This document shows positions 54,670 through 63,590 of a stretch of 64,000 nucleotides of DNA, in pieces. The first letter of the stretch is position 1, and every line of letters starts with the position of its first letter. Below the pieces are notes generated by a model. The model saw only the letters and a program-made list of their open reading frames with translations. It did no database searches and was not told the DNA's origin. A program made the position numbers and the translations under genes. The stretch is taken from contig CAIZQH010000021.1 of the NCBI GenBank assembly GCA_903935095.1, forward strand, positions 434,001 to 498,000, in the 5' to 3' direction. The stretch is from an uncultured Flavobacteriales bacterium (lineage in GTDB: Bacteria > Bacteroidota > Bacteroidia > Flavobacteriales_D > Crocinitomicaceae).

Positions 54670-55407
54670 ATGGTGAATTGGTTGGAACGTACAGAGTTGT
54701 TGCTTTCTAAAGAGCAGATGGATCGCTTGAAACAAGCACATGTATTGATTGTTGGACTCGGTGGAATCGGTTCCTTTGCTGGTGAATTTATCGCACGAGC
54801 AGGAATTGGAAAGATGACCATCATTGATGGTGATGTCTTTGATCCCACAAATAAAAACCGTCAATTAACAGCGCTTGATAGTACCATTGGCATCAATAAA
54901 GCCGTTGTGCTTGCACAAAGAATAAAAGACATCAATCCAGAAATACAGTTAAACATCGTAGAGGAGTTTGTCATGCCAGAACGTGTGTGGGAATTGCTCG
55001 ACGAACATCAACCGGACTATGTCATGGATTGCATCGATTCTGTGACACCAAAATTGGAATGGCTGATTGCCTGCAAACGTAAAAAAGTGAAAATCATCAG
55101 TCACATGGGGGCAGGCGGAAAAACCGACCCAAGTAAAATCAAAGTTACCAACATTCAACATGTCGCGGGATGTAAACTTGGCGCACATATGAAAAAACGC
55201 TTGAAACGCAAGAACATTTCTTACCGTGGAATCAAAGCGGTTTATTCCACAGAAATTCAACAAAAGGATTCCTTGAAAATGACTAATGGCGCCAATTATA
55301 AGAAGTCCTTCTATGGGACAATTTCGTATATGCCTGCTTTATTTGGACTCGTTGGAGCAGCTGAAGTGATTAAGTTTCTCGCAAATAATACAGAGGAAAA
55401 CGCTTGA
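54670..55407 (+). CDS. tcdA: tRNA threonylcarbamoyladenosine dehydratase
   Basis: E1-like ATPase (ThiF/HesA fold) that cyclises t6A37 of tRNA to ct6A. 245 residues from ATG 54670. Nucleotide motif IVGLGGIGSFAGEFIARAGIG, IDGDVFDPTNKNRQ, DCIDSVTPKLEW and SHMGAGGKTDPSKI are all typical of TcdA. The C-terminal helix region predicts weak membrane association. Longer in-frame starts reach antisense into the POT gene and were dropped. Confidence 0.92.
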   Translation: MVNWLERTELLLSKEQMDRLKQAHVLIVGLGGIGSFAGEFIARAGIGKMTIIDGDVFDPTNKNRQLTALDSTIGINKAVVLAQRIKDINPEIQLNIVEEFVMPERVWELLDEHQPDYVMDCIDSVTPKLEWLIACKRKKVKIISHMGAGGKTDPSKIKVTNIQHVAGCKLGAHMKKRLKRKNISYRGIKAVYSTEIQQKDSLKMTNGANYKKSFYGTISYMPALFGLVGAAEVIKFLANNTEENA

Positions 55408-55432
55408 TTCTCATTGAATTTACGTACTTTTC
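55404..55432 (+). promoter_or_regulatory. Promoter of the Omp28-like gene
   Basis: TTG (55404-55406), 18-base spacer, TACTTTTC (55425-55432), one mismatch in the last position of TAnnTTTG, about 30 bases before the ATG. Confidence 0.5.
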
Positions 55433-55462
55433 CTTCGCTAAATCATAAATTTATTCATCAAC

Positions 55463-57466
55463 ATGAAAAAAACTACACTATTAATTGCATCTGTAATCTT
55501 GTGCGGTACTTCGTTTGCACAATTGTTTTCAGATAACTTCGATTCGTATCCCGCGGGTGCGTTTTTAGGACCACAATCAACTACTTGGTCGACATGGAGC
55601 GGAGCAGAAGGTGGGGCAGAAGATGTCGCAATCACCAATAACAATGCGAACTCTGCACCGAATTCAATTTATTTTGCTTCAACAGCTGCCTCTGGTGGAC
55701 CACAAGATGTTGTGTTGAAATTTGGACAATTGTATAATAGTGGAATTTTCACTCTTCAATCCGACTTTTATGTGAACGCTGGTAAAAATGCCTATTTCAA
55801 TATTCAAGGAGCATTGGCTATAGGCCAAGTTTGGGCATTGAATGTCAATATGGATGCTGGACAAGTCATGATTGATGATGGTGTTACGCCGAACCTAGCA
55901 GTTGGAACATACACGGACGCAACATGGTTTACTTTAAAAATTGAAGCGAATTTAACCTTACATATTTGGAAAGCATACATCAACGGTGCGCTTATTGGTT
56001 CTTGGACAAATGCCATTAATACGATGGCGTCGGTAGATTTCTTCCCGGTTCAAAACAGTCAATATTATGTAGATAACGTAAGTTTTGATCACCAAACGTA
56101 TACGCTACCGAATTTGAACGCCATGGTAGCAAGTGTTGACATGGGTGGTGAAATTGCTGGACAAAACGTGACGCCAAAAGTGAATGTGTTAAACGCAGGT
56201 GCAACGCCAATTACTTCTTTTAATGCCAATCTTTCTTACAATGGTCAAAACTACCCGTTCTCTGTAACAGGAGTGAATATTGCAAGCATAGGAACGTATA
56301 CAGTAAATATGCCCGCGAATATTTTGGTTCCAGGAAATCAAACGTACACGGCAACTATTTCGAATATCAATGGTGGAAACGATGATATAGCCGGTGACAA
56401 TACTTTATCAGGACAAATAAATCCAGTTGTTCCTGCAGCTGGTAAAATGGTGGTTGGTGAAGAAGGAACAGGTACATGGTGTCAGTGGTGTCCACGTGGT
56501 GCCGTGTTTATGGATTTATTCCAAACAAAATATGATCAATATTGGGCTGGAATTGCTGTTCACAATGCAGATCCAATGACAGTTGCAGATTACGATGCAG
56601 GAATTGGTGGACTCATCAGTGGGTATCCAAGTGCAGTTGTTGACCGTTTACCAGATGTAGATCCATCTGGAATGAGTCAAGATTTCTTTGCACGTTTGCA
56701 AACTGCTCCAGTGGCAACAATCGTGAACGGAGCAACTTGGGATGCAGCAACACGTGTCTTAAATGTATCTGTGACTTCAAACTTCGTTTTAGCAGCAAAT
56801 GGCAATTATAAAGCGGCATGTGTCTTGACAGAAGATGAAGTAACAGGAACAGGAAATGGTTGGAGTCAGTCCAATGCATATGCAGGCGGAAACAATGGAG
56901 CGATGGGTGGATTTGAAACACTTTCTAACCCTGTTCCAGCATCAACAATGGTTTACGATCATGTGGCACGTGCAATTGCACCAAGTTTCACGGGAATGCC
57001 AAATAGTTTCCCTGCAACAGTAACTGCTGGAGATTCCTACACAACGAATATGAGTTTTACTCTTCCTGCTTCTTGGGACGAGACGAAAATCAAGATCATT
57101 GGAATGATTATTGATCCAACAGGGAAAATTGACAATGCAGGACGCGCAACCATCGCTGAAGCAGTGACAAATGGATACGTTGCTGGTATTTCTGATGTAC
57201 CAACCGTTTGTTATTGGGGTGGAATGAGTGTTTACCCGAATCCAGCTTCTAGCGCTGCGACAGTAAGCTTATATATCGGTAAAGCGTCAAACGTTACCAT
57301 GAAATTAGTAGACTTCGCTGGAAAGATTGTGAGCGAAAAAGAATACGGTTCGGTTCAAGGTAATTTTGAAGTTAACGTAAATACAAGCAACCTTAAAGCA
57401 GGTGTTTACTTCGTTGAATTAACAGCGGACGGACAAAAAACTTCGAAAAAATTGATCATCGAATAA
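55463..57466 (+). CDS. Omp28-like secreted protein with thioredoxin-like site and T9SS type A sorting domain
   Basis: 667 residues. Signal peptide at 1-20, ending CGTSFAQ. Residues about 22-215 resemble a concanavalin/LamG-like binding domain. From about 320 an Omp28-related domain contains WCQWC (Cys340, Cys343), a CxxC as in thioredoxin-fold proteins. The last 75 residues (VYPNPASSAATVSLY..KAGVYFVELTADG..KKLIIE) are the known type A cargo signal for type IX secretion. Redox activity is inferred from the CxxC only. Confidence 0.88.
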   Translation: MKKTTLLIASVILCGTSFAQLFSDNFDSYPAGAFLGPQSTTWSTWSGAEGGAEDVAITNNNANSAPNSIYFASTAASGGPQDVVLKFGQLYNSGIFTLQSDFYVNAGKNAYFNIQGALAIGQVWALNVNMDAGQVMIDDGVTPNLAVGTYTDATWFTLKIEANLTLHIWKAYINGALIGSWTNAINTMASVDFFPVQNSQYYVDNVSFDHQTYTLPNLNAMVASVDMGGEIAGQNVTPKVNVLNAGATPITSFNANLSYNGQNYPFSVTGVNIASIGTYTVNMPANILVPGNQTYTATISNINGGNDDIAGDNTLSGQINPVVPAAGKMVVGEEGTGTWCQWCPRGAVFMDLFQTKYDQYWAGIAVHNADPMTVADYDAGIGGLISGYPSAVVDRLPDVDPSGMSQDFFARLQTAPVATIVNGATWDAATRVLNVSVTSNFVLAANGNYKAACVLTEDEVTGTGNGWSQSNAYAGGNNGAMGGFETLSNPVPASTMVYDHVARAIAPSFTGMPNSFPATVTAGDSYTTNMSFTLPASWDETKIKIIGMIIDPTGKIDNAGRATIAEAVTNGYVAGISDVPTVCYWGGMSVYPNPASSAATVSLYIGKASNVTMKLVDFAGKIVSEKEYGSVQGNFEVNVNTSNLKAGVYFVELTADGQKTSKKLIIE

Positions 57467-57489
57467 GATCAAGTAAACGTAAATATGGA

Positions 57490-57520
57490 AAAGGACTGCT
57501 GAAAAGTGGTCCTTTTTTTT
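57490..57520 (+). terminator. Terminator after the Omp28-like gene
   Basis: AAAGGAC / GTCCTTT stem (7 bp, 12-base loop) followed by a run of T; lies between convergent genes. Confidence 0.7.
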
Positions 57521-58634
57521 ATGCGATGACGCGAATAGCTGCTTGAACTTTCTTCGTCTTTTCGCGGACTTCATCCATGTTTGAACCGGTGATGGTGACG
57601 TGTCCCATTTTGCGGAAGGACTTCGTGATTTCTTTTCCGTAGATGTGTGGGTAAACACCAGGGATGGACAAGATGTCTTTTAATCCTTCGTAGATTGCTG
57701 GACCTTCAAATCCTTTTTCTCCAACAAGGTTAATCATCGATCCGCATTGGATTAATGAAGTGTCTCCCAATGGTAAATTGAGTATGGCACGTAGGTGCTG
57801 TGCAAATTGAGAGGTGTGACAAATTTCAATCGTGTGGTGTCCACTGTTGTGTGGACGCGGAGCGATTTCGTTGACCAATAAACTTCCGTCGTTCGTTAAA
57901 AAGAATTCGACCGCTAGTAATCCAACCATGTCGAGTTTCTGGATGATGTCTTTCGCTATTTCGTCCGCTAGTTTTTCAACGTCCGCGTTTATGTCCGCTG
58001 GTGAGAACAAGAATTCCACTAAATTCGCTTCTTTATTGAATTCACATTCCACACAGGGAAAGGTCCTCATCTCGCCATTTTCATTTCGGGCAACGATTAC
58101 AGATAACTCCTTTTGAAAAGGAATTTTGTTCTCAATGATACTTGGTTCATCGAAAGAAGTCAGTGCATCCGCTTCTGAATTCAGCATATTCACTCCTTTT
58201 CCATCGTATCCACCAGTGCGCACTTTATGTACAATGGGAAAACTTGCTTTTGTAATTAAATCAACTCGGTTTTCAATAAAGGCAAAGGGTGCTGTTGGGA
58301 TGTTTTGATCGGTATAAAATTGTTTTTGCAAACCTTTGTCGCGGATGATGCGCAAGACACGAGGTTGCGGAAAGACTTTCACGCCTTCTTTTTCAAGATC
58401 TTCTAATGCTTCGATGGAAACGTTTTCAATTTCCACAGTAAGCAAGTCTTTGTCCTTCCCAAATGCATAAACGGCATCATAATCCGTAATTGAACCACAG
58501 GTAAAGGAATAAGCAAGGTGCGCACAAGGAGCAGTGGCCTCGCCGTCCATCATGTGTAGGTGAATATTTAAGTTCGTCGCTTCTTGAATGAGCATGCGTC
58601 CGAGTTGTCCGCCACCAATAACTCCTACTTTCAT
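57519..58634 (-). CDS. purK: N5-carboxyaminoimidazole ribonucleotide synthetase PurK
   Basis: ATP-grasp enzyme converting AIR, bicarbonate and ATP to N5-CAIR, the substrate of PurE. 371 residues from ATG 58634 (KVGVIGGGQLGRMLIQEA). Other motifs: FPIVHKVRTGGYDGKGV (ATP-grasp), VVEFF-like AVEFFLTNDGSLLVNEIAPRPHNSGH and IEICHTSQF. An ATG at 58661 is also after the promoter. Divergent from hpt. Separated from purE by 56 kb. Confidence 0.95.
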   Translation of the reverse strand: MKVGVIGGGQLGRMLIQEATNLNIHLHMMDGEATAPCAHLAYSFTCGSITDYDAVYAFGKDKDLLTVEIENVSIEALEDLEKEGVKVFPQPRVLRIIRDKGLQKQFYTDQNIPTAPFAFIENRVDLITKASFPIVHKVRTGGYDGKGVNMLNSEADALTSFDEPSIIENKIPFQKELSVIVARNENGEMRTFPCVECEFNKEANLVEFLFSPADINADVEKLADEIAKDIIQKLDMVGLLAVEFFLTNDGSLLVNEIAPRPHNSGHHTIEICHTSQFAQHLRAILNLPLGDTSLIQCGSMINLVGEKGFEGPAIYEGLKDILSIPGVYPHIYGKEITKSFRKMGHVTITGSNMDEVREKTKKVQAAIRVIA

Positions 58635-58665
58635 TTTATTACCATACCAAATACCTTCCATGCAA

Positions 58666-58693
58666 CAAAGATACAGCAAGGAAATTAAACCAA
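58666..58693 (-). promoter_or_regulatory. purK promoter
   Basis: Minus-strand TTG (complement of 58691-58693), 17-base spacer, TATCTTTG (complement of 58666-58673), 31 bases before ATG 58634. Confidence 0.7.
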
Positions 58694-58733
58694 TGGAATT
58701 CAAAGAAAATTTTCAATTAAGCCCGCAAAATCG

Positions 58734-58741
58734 TACCTTTG
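58734..58741 (+). promoter_or_regulatory. -7 element of the hpt operon
   Basis: TACCTTTG, 7 bases before the hpt ATG; very short leader predicted. It would drive hpt-adk-obgE-pap2-crcB. Confidence 0.5.
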
Positions 58742-58748
58742 CATTCAT

Positions 58749-59288
58749 ATGAAAGATGTGCGCACCATTCATGACAAACAATTTCAATCCTACATCAGTG
58801 CAGCGGAAATTCAATCCGCAGTCGAAAGATTAGCACAGGACTTGGAAAAGGACTATGAAGGAAAGAAGGTGATTTTCTTGTCCATTTTGAATGGTTCCTT
58901 CATGTTTACAGCGGATTTAATGAAGTGTATATCATCCCTTGTGGAGGTTTCCTTCGTGAAAGTGAGTTCTTATCAAGGAACAACAACTTCTGGACGAGTG
59001 GATGAATTAATCGGATTGAATACAGATTTGAAACATCGTTCGGTGATCATATTGGAAGACATCGTCGATACGGGAATTACGATCGACAAGGTTTTGACTT
59101 TATTGAAAACACAGGATGTGGAGTCGATTGAAATATGTACCCTGTTGTTCAAACCAGATGCATTTCTAGGTCGCGAAAAACCGAAGTACATTGGGATGGA
59201 AATCCCAAACAAATTTGTTGTAGGCTATGGTCTAGATTACAACGAATTAGGTAGAAATTTTAAAGAGATTTATCAATTAATAGACTGA
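58749..59288 (+). CDS. hpt: Hypoxanthine phosphoribosyltransferase
   Basis: Purine salvage: hypoxanthine or guanine plus PRPP to IMP/GMP. 179 residues. PRPP loop VIILEDIVDTGITI, flexible-loop region SYQGTTTSGRV, and VGYGLDYNE near the C-terminus. First gene of a tight five-gene run; adk follows after 3 bases. Confidence 0.94.
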   Translation: MKDVRTIHDKQFQSYISAAEIQSAVERLAQDLEKDYEGKKVIFLSILNGSFMFTADLMKCISSLVEVSFVKVSSYQGTTTSGRVDELIGLNTDLKHRSVIILEDIVDTGITIDKVLTLLKTQDVESIEICTLLFKPDAFLGREKPKYIGMEIPNKFVVGYGLDYNELGRNFKEIYQLID

Positions 59289-59291
59289 CTT

Positions 59292-59864
59292 ATGTTAAAC
59301 ATTGTACTATTTGGACCTCCAGGAGCAGGAAAAGGAACGCAATCGGAACGTTTGATTGAAAAATATGGATTGGTTCACCTTTCAACTGGAGATATTTTCC
59401 GTGCGAACATTAAAGGGGAAACAGCACTGGGAACCTTAGCGAAAAGTTACATGGATCAAGGACAATTGGTCCCAGATTCTGTAACAATAGAAATGTTGCG
59501 TTCAGAAGTGGTAAAACATGAGTCGCCGAGAGGATTTATTTTTGATGGATTCCCTCGTACAAATGCACAAGCGGAAGCACTGGATGCTTTCTTGAACGAA
59601 TTAGGGACTGGAATCAGTCTGATGTTGGCCCTTGAAGTAGAAGAAAATGAGTTGAAAACGCGTTTATTGAAACGTGCAGAAGTGAGTGGACGTGCTGATG
59701 ATGCGAATCCTGAAGTGATTGAAAAAAGAATCAACGTTTATAAGCAAGAAACGGCACCAGTAAAATCGTTTTATCACGCTCAAAATAAGTTTATATCCAT
59801 CAATGGTATTGGAAGTATTGATGAAATTACTAACCGTTTGTTTCAAGAAATTGATTCAATTTAA
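59292..59864 (+). CDS. adk: Adenylate kinase, short-lid type
   Basis: Interconverts ATP+AMP and 2 ADP. 190 residues. P-loop GPPGAGKGTQ, AMP site HLSTGDIFRANI, GFPRTNAQAEAL, and a short lid (RAEVSGRADDANPEVI) without zinc cysteines. Normal for Bacteroidota. Confidence 0.96.
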   Translation: MLNIVLFGPPGAGKGTQSERLIEKYGLVHLSTGDIFRANIKGETALGTLAKSYMDQGQLVPDSVTIEMLRSEVVKHESPRGFIFDGFPRTNAQAEALDAFLNELGTGISLMLALEVEENELKTRLLKRAEVSGRADDANPEVIEKRINVYKQETAPVKSFYHAQNKFISINGIGSIDEITNRLFQEIDSI

Positions 59865-59873
59865 AGCCTGACA

Positions 59874-60875
59874 ATGGCATCTGACAATTTCGTTGATTAC
59901 GTAAAAATCCACTTAACCTCTGGTAACGGAGGTGGAGGTTCAACACACTTTCGCCGTGAGAAATACATACCAAAAGGTGGTCCTGATGGAGGAGATGGTG
60001 GACGTGGTGGACACATCTATTTGCGTGGAAATAAGCAACTGTGGACTTTACTTCACTTGAAATTCCATAAACACGTGAAGGCCGGACACGGTGCTCATGG
60101 TGCTGGAAACTTGAAAACAGGTTCCCAAGGGGAGGATAAATACATCGATGTTCCACTCGGTACGCTTGCGAAGGATGGTGAAACCGGTGAAGTACTTTTC
60201 GAAATTACACAGGACGGAGAACAAGTAATCATTCAACCAGGTGGAAAAGGTGGAATGGGGAATAATAATTTTAAATCCCCTACCAATCAAACGCCGCGTT
60301 ATGCGCAGCCAGGTGAATCCGGATTAGAAGGTTGGAAGATTCTCGAAATGAAACTTTTGGCGGATGTTGGTTTGGTTGGATTCCCAAATGCTGGAAAAAG
60401 TACCTTGCTTTCTGTGGTAACAGAAGCTAAACCTGAAATCGGTGATTATGCATTTACCACCTTGCGTCCAAACTTAGGAATTGTTTCCTACCGTGATCAT
60501 CGTTCGTTTGTTATGGCTGATATTCCTGGGATCATCGAAGGAGCACATACAGGAAAAGGCCTCGGACTTCGTTTCCTACGTCACATTGAGCGAAATTCGT
60601 TATTGCTTTTCATGATTCCGGTGGATAGTGATGACATTAAAAAAGAGTATAATGTCCTCTTGAACGAATTAAAACAATACAATCCAGAGTTATTACACAA
60701 AGAACGATTGTTGGCGATTACGAAAAGTGACATGCTAGATGACGAATTAATTGGACAAATGAAAAAGGACATTCCGAATATTCCATACGTATTCATTTCA
60801 TCTGTCGCTCAAAAAGGAATCGTTGAACTCAAGGATTTGATTTGGAAGCACTTAACAAATGATCTCCCAGCTTAA
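59874..60875 (+). CDS. obgE: Obg-family GTPase
   Basis: Ribosome-assembly and stress-linked GTPase. 333 residues. N-terminal glycine-rich Obg domain ([28 protein letters not shown]), then the G domain: G1 GFPNAGKS, G3 [10 protein letters not shown]4 TKSD in AITKSDML. It ends soon after the G domain, lacking the C-terminal OCT domain, as in many Bacteroidota. Overlaps the next gene by 17 bases. Confidence 0.95.
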   Translation: MASDNFVDYVKIHLTSGNGGGGSTHFRREKYIPKGGPDGGDGGRGGHIYLRGNKQLWTLLHLKFHKHVKAGHGAHGAGNLKTGSQGEDKYIDVPLGTLAKDGETGEVLFEITQDGEQVIIQPGGKGGMGNNNFKSPTNQTPRYAQPGESGLEGWKILEMKLLADVGLVGFPNAGKSTLLSVVTEAKPEIGDYAFTTLRPNLGIVSYRDHRSFVMADIPGIIEGAHTGKGLGLRFLRHIERNSLLLFMIPVDSDDIKKEYNVLLNELKQYNPELLHKERLLAITKSDMLDDELIGQMKKDIPNIPYVFISSVAQKGIVELKDLIWKHLTNDLPA

Positions 60876-61446
60876 TTCGTGGGATGAACAAGTGGTGTTG
60901 TGGGTGAATGCACACCACAATGCAATGCTCGATCAACTCATGTGGGGACTTTCTTCCAAATGGTTGATTTTACCCATTTTGATGGGACTCATCTTTCTTT
61001 TGCTTTCACAGCAAAAATCATGGAAGGAAATTGGCATGTTCCTGCTTTTCGGAACCTTTATGATCATTTTGTGTGATGTGATTTCAACGCAACTTTTCAA
61101 AGAAGTTTTTCATCGTTTTCGTCCTTCACACAATGTTCGAATCGCGGAGCAACTTCATTATCATTTGTTTTCTGATGGATCTCCCTATCTAGGTGGAAAG
61201 TACGGATTCGTTTCTTCCCATGCCGCAAATTTTGCTGGATTCGCCGTTTTCTTTTGGCCTTTCTTTGTTAAATCATGGATGAAAGCAATGATCCTTGCCA
61301 TCGTTTGGTTGGTCATCTACAGCCGCATGTATTTGGGCGTACATTACTTCACGGATGTGTTTGTCGGTGCGTTCCTCGGAATGAGTATTGCATACGGAAT
61401 GCGTCGCTTTGTTTTGTCACGTTTTGTTAAAATCAAGGAAGGATGA
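60859..61446 (+). CDS. PAP2-family membrane phosphatase
   Basis: 195 residues, about five or six helices. The three-part acid phosphatase signature is intact: KEVFHRFRP (K-x6-RP), [10 protein letters not shown] (PSGH-like) and [16 protein letters not shown] (SR-x5-H-x3-D). Likely dephosphorylates undecaprenyl pyrophosphate or another lipid phosphate; the exact substrate is unknown. Overlaps obgE by 17 bases; its stop shares ATGA with crcB. Confidence 0.9.
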   Translation: MISQLNSWDEQVVLWVNAHHNAMLDQLMWGLSSKWLILPILMGLIFLLLSQQKSWKEIGMFLLFGTFMIILCDVISTQLFKEVFHRFRPSHNVRIAEQLHYHLFSDGSPYLGGKYGFVSSHAANFAGFAVFFWPFFVKSWMKAMILAIVWLVIYSRMYLGVHYFTDVFVGAFLGMSIAYGMRRFVLSRFVKIKEG

Positions 61447-61799
61447 ATTGGATATTGGTTTTTATTGGCGGTGGACTCGGGTCCTTAGCGCGTTTTGGTA
61501 TGGGCAAAGCACTGCCATACAAACAGGGATTTCCATGGGCTACGTTCTGGAGTAATTTGCTAGCATGCGTGATTTTTGCCTTGGTACTGTACTTCAGCGC
61601 GAAAATCGCCAAAACAGATTGGCTTCATCCCTTATTACTTGCCGGATTCTGTGGTGGATTCAGTACGTTTAGTACTTTTTCCTATGAGAATTTTCTCTTA
61701 CTTTCCAACGGACAATACAGCATCTTCGCACTGAATGTGCTTGTGTCTATATTAGCTGGCATCGCTGTTTTCGCGTTGGTGTTGCGTTTAAATTCGTAA
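61443..61799 (+). CDS. crcB: Fluoride efflux channel CrcB/Fluc
   Basis: Dual-topology dimeric fluoride channel. 118 residues, four helices. Family motifs: GGGLGSLARFGMGK at the N-terminus and GFCGGFSTFSTFSYEN in helix 3 (Phe box and Ser/Thr track). No fluoride riboswitch is seen; the gene ends the hpt operon. Its last 228 bases are repeated in degenerate form at 63369-63590. Confidence 0.94.
   Translation: MNWILVFIGGGLGSLARFGMGKALPYKQGFPWATFWSNLLACVIFALVLYFSAKIAKTDWLHPLLLAGFCGGFSTFSTFSYENFLLLSNGQYSIFALNVLVSILAGIAVFALVLRLNS
61572..61799 (+). repeat. crcB 3'-end repeat, copy 1 (functional)
   Basis: This stretch, from ATTTTTGCC to the crcB stop, matches 63369-63590 at roughly 85% by eye over the best 165 bases, including a long shared run around AGATTGGCTTCATCCC. 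See the crcB remnant entry. Confidence 0.85.
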
Positions 61800-61960
61800 C
61801 TTAGGAATAAGCTCGTTCAGACTAAAAGTTGAAAATTTTGTTTCAAGAAAATACACTCGTCCACTTCTTTTACCTTCACCATTTACCTCATCCAATTTAC
61901 TTTCAATGGAATAATTCGTATTTTCGTTACGATAAACAGTGGAAACCTCTATGATTGCGA
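61788..61960 (-). pseudogene. Possible gene-end remnant
   Basis: The minus strand is open from about 62009 to a stop at 61788 and would encode a protein-like C-terminus (YRNENTNYSIESKLDEV, FLETKFSTF). It has no recognisable family and no upstream part, and its left end overlaps the crcB stop. It may be the tail of a gene lost in the rearrangement, or chance. Confidence 0.2.
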
Positions 61961-62193
61961 TGTTAGGAAAGATTCGAAATGTACTTTTAGTTGTTGTCCT
62001 TTTGTCCAATATGGCTTTTGGACAATATAACCTAGTTCCAAATCCAAGTTTTGCGATTTGTACAATAGATATAATTGGTCAAATTGATAATCCATTATCA
62101 TCTGTAAATGTTATATTTCCTTTATGTAACAATCCACACACTTCAAGTCCAGACTATCTTAATCCTGTTTTTTTTCACGCTTTTTTATTTTGA
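61951..62193 (+). pseudogene. Truncated secreted-protein gene
   Basis: Starts like a normal T9SS-type exported protein: signal peptide (LLVVVLLSNMAFGQ) followed by YNLVPNPSFAICT and later TSSPDYLNP, a pattern common at the N-terminus of large Bacteroidota surface proteins (NLVPNPSFE...PDYLN). After about 80 residues the frame shifts into unrelated residues and stops. The main body is missing. The stop overlaps the TTG start of the acyltransferase gene. Confidence 0.6.
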
Positions 62194-63266
62194 ATTCCAC
62201 TAACAGAATTTATGGTTTGGATTTGATGCGGGCGATAGCGATTCTTCTTGTAGTCATTGGTCATGGTTCGTCCATAGCTGGAGATTTATTCCATGCCATT
62301 CCAAGTATCCCGTTCATAGATGGTGTTGATTTGTTTTTCGTGTTAAGTGGATTCTTAATTGGAGGGATTTTAATTGCTAAAATCGAGGAGAGTGATAGAA
62401 TAAATCTTAAGTTAATTTTTACTTTTTTAAAAAGAAGATGGTACCGAACATTACCGAATTATTATCTTTTTTTAAGCGTGAATATCCTGCTCGTTTATTT
62501 CAAGATTATTCAAGGTAATATTGAAGAATTTTCATGGAAGTTTTTAGTATTCATGCAAAATTTTAGCTTTGGTTTTGTCGATTTCTTTTGGGAAAGTTGG
62601 TCCTTGTCGGTTGAAGAATGGTTTTATGTTTTCTTGCCCATTATAATACTTGTTTTTAGTTTTTTTTTCACAAAAAGGAATGCGATTTTGTTTACTATCA
62701 TAACAATGATTCTCGCTCCAATTGTTTACCGAATTTTAATTTCGGATATGATTGTGGATGACTTCTGGTTTGATGTAAACTTTAGAAAAGTTGTGCTCTC
62801 GCGAATGGACACATTGATTTATGGTGTACTTGCAGCGTATTTTAAGTTTTACCACACTGCTTTTTTTGTCAAATATCGAAACGTTATGTTTGTATTAGGG
62901 TTCGTTTTTATTTACTTTAACATCTATCTACCGAAACAATCCAATGGTTTTTATTCCAAGACATTCTCTTTTACCTTGACTTCAATTGGTGTAGCTCTAC
63001 TTTTATCAAAAATGGATAGTATTAAAAATTATCAACGTCCATTCATTGGGAAGTTGGTTACGAAAATATCATTGATTTCTTATTCGATGTATTTGGTGAA
63101 TTTAGCACTCGTTTCTCAAGTAATTATGAAGAATTTTCCACCTGAAAACAAACTTCAAAATGCACTTTGGTATCTTGGTTTTTGGTTTTTTACGATTATA
63201 ATTTCTCATTTGATTTATACGTATTTCGAGAAACCAATTATGAACTTGAGGGAAAAGAATCTGTAA
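62190..63266 (+). CDS. Membrane acyltransferase, OafA/YrhL-type (acyltransferase family 3)
   Basis: 358 residues, about ten helices. Signature YGLDLMRAIAILLVVIGHG with the catalytic His, then VDLFFVLSGFLIGG, KRRWYRTLPNYY and SLSVEEWFYVFLP. Such enzymes O-acylate surface sugars, lipids or peptidoglycan. The start is uncertain: TTG 62190 gives the conserved N-terminus and overlaps the preceding stop. Noticeably more A+T-rich than neighbours, and flanked by crcB repeats, suggesting transfer. Confidence 0.88.
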   Translation: MNSTNRIYGLDLMRAIAILLVVIGHGSSIAGDLFHAIPSIPFIDGVDLFFVLSGFLIGGILIAKIEESDRINLKLIFTFLKRRWYRTLPNYYLFLSVNILLVYFKIIQGNIEEFSWKFLVFMQNFSFGFVDFFWESWSLSVEEWFYVFLPIIILVFSFFFTKRNAILFTIITMILAPIVYRILISDMIVDDFWFDVNFRKVVLSRMDTLIYGVLAAYFKFYHTAFFVKYRNVMFVLGFVFIYFNIYLPKQSNGFYSKTFSFTLTSIGVALLLSKMDSIKNYQRPFIGKLVTKISLISYSMYLVNLALVSQVIMKNFPPENKLQNALWYLGFWFFTIIISHLIYTYFEKPIMNLREKNL

Positions 63267-63368
63267 TTTTAATATTTCGATACTCTTTTAAAATGAAGCA
63301 CTAATTTTTGATGAATGCTAAATCAATAATATTAGTATAGAAATTAATTCCATCAAGTCAATATTTTC
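63267..63368. other. Non-coding AT-rich spacer
   Basis: About 100 bases after the acyltransferase stop with no gene, promoter or terminator that I can support. Together with the crcB remnant it makes the only stretch over 300 bases without an intact gene. Confidence 0.6.
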
Positions 63369-63590
63369 ATTTTTGCCATGACGCTGTACTTCAATTCGAA
63401 AATCGCCAAGACAGATTGGCTTCATCCCTTATTACTTACCTGATTCTGTGGTGGTTTCAGCACGTTTACTACGTTTTCCGAAGTAAATTTCCGCTTACTT
63501 TCCAACGGTCAATTGGGCATCTTCGTACTCAATGTGCATGTCTTTAGTAGCCTTTATTGTTGTTTTCTGGAAGTGCGCTTAAACCCGTAA
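63369..63590 (+). pseudogene. Degenerate duplicate of the crcB 3' end
   Basis: Aligns to crcB from ATTTTTGCC (61572) to the stop (61799), with about 6 bases deleted near the end. The shared text includes CTGTACTTCA, GAAAATCGCC and ATTGGCTTCATCCCTTATTA. Relative to crcB the codon GGA has become TGA (in ACC TGA TTC), and there are further stops and substitutions, so it cannot be functional. The 5' half of crcB is absent. Its TAA overlaps the SDR gene's end. Confidence 0.88.

Noticed and set aside
61443-61799. Fluoride riboswitch for crcB
   Set aside because: crcB starts within the stop of the preceding gene, leaving no leader, and nothing riboswitch-like was seen before the hpt operon.
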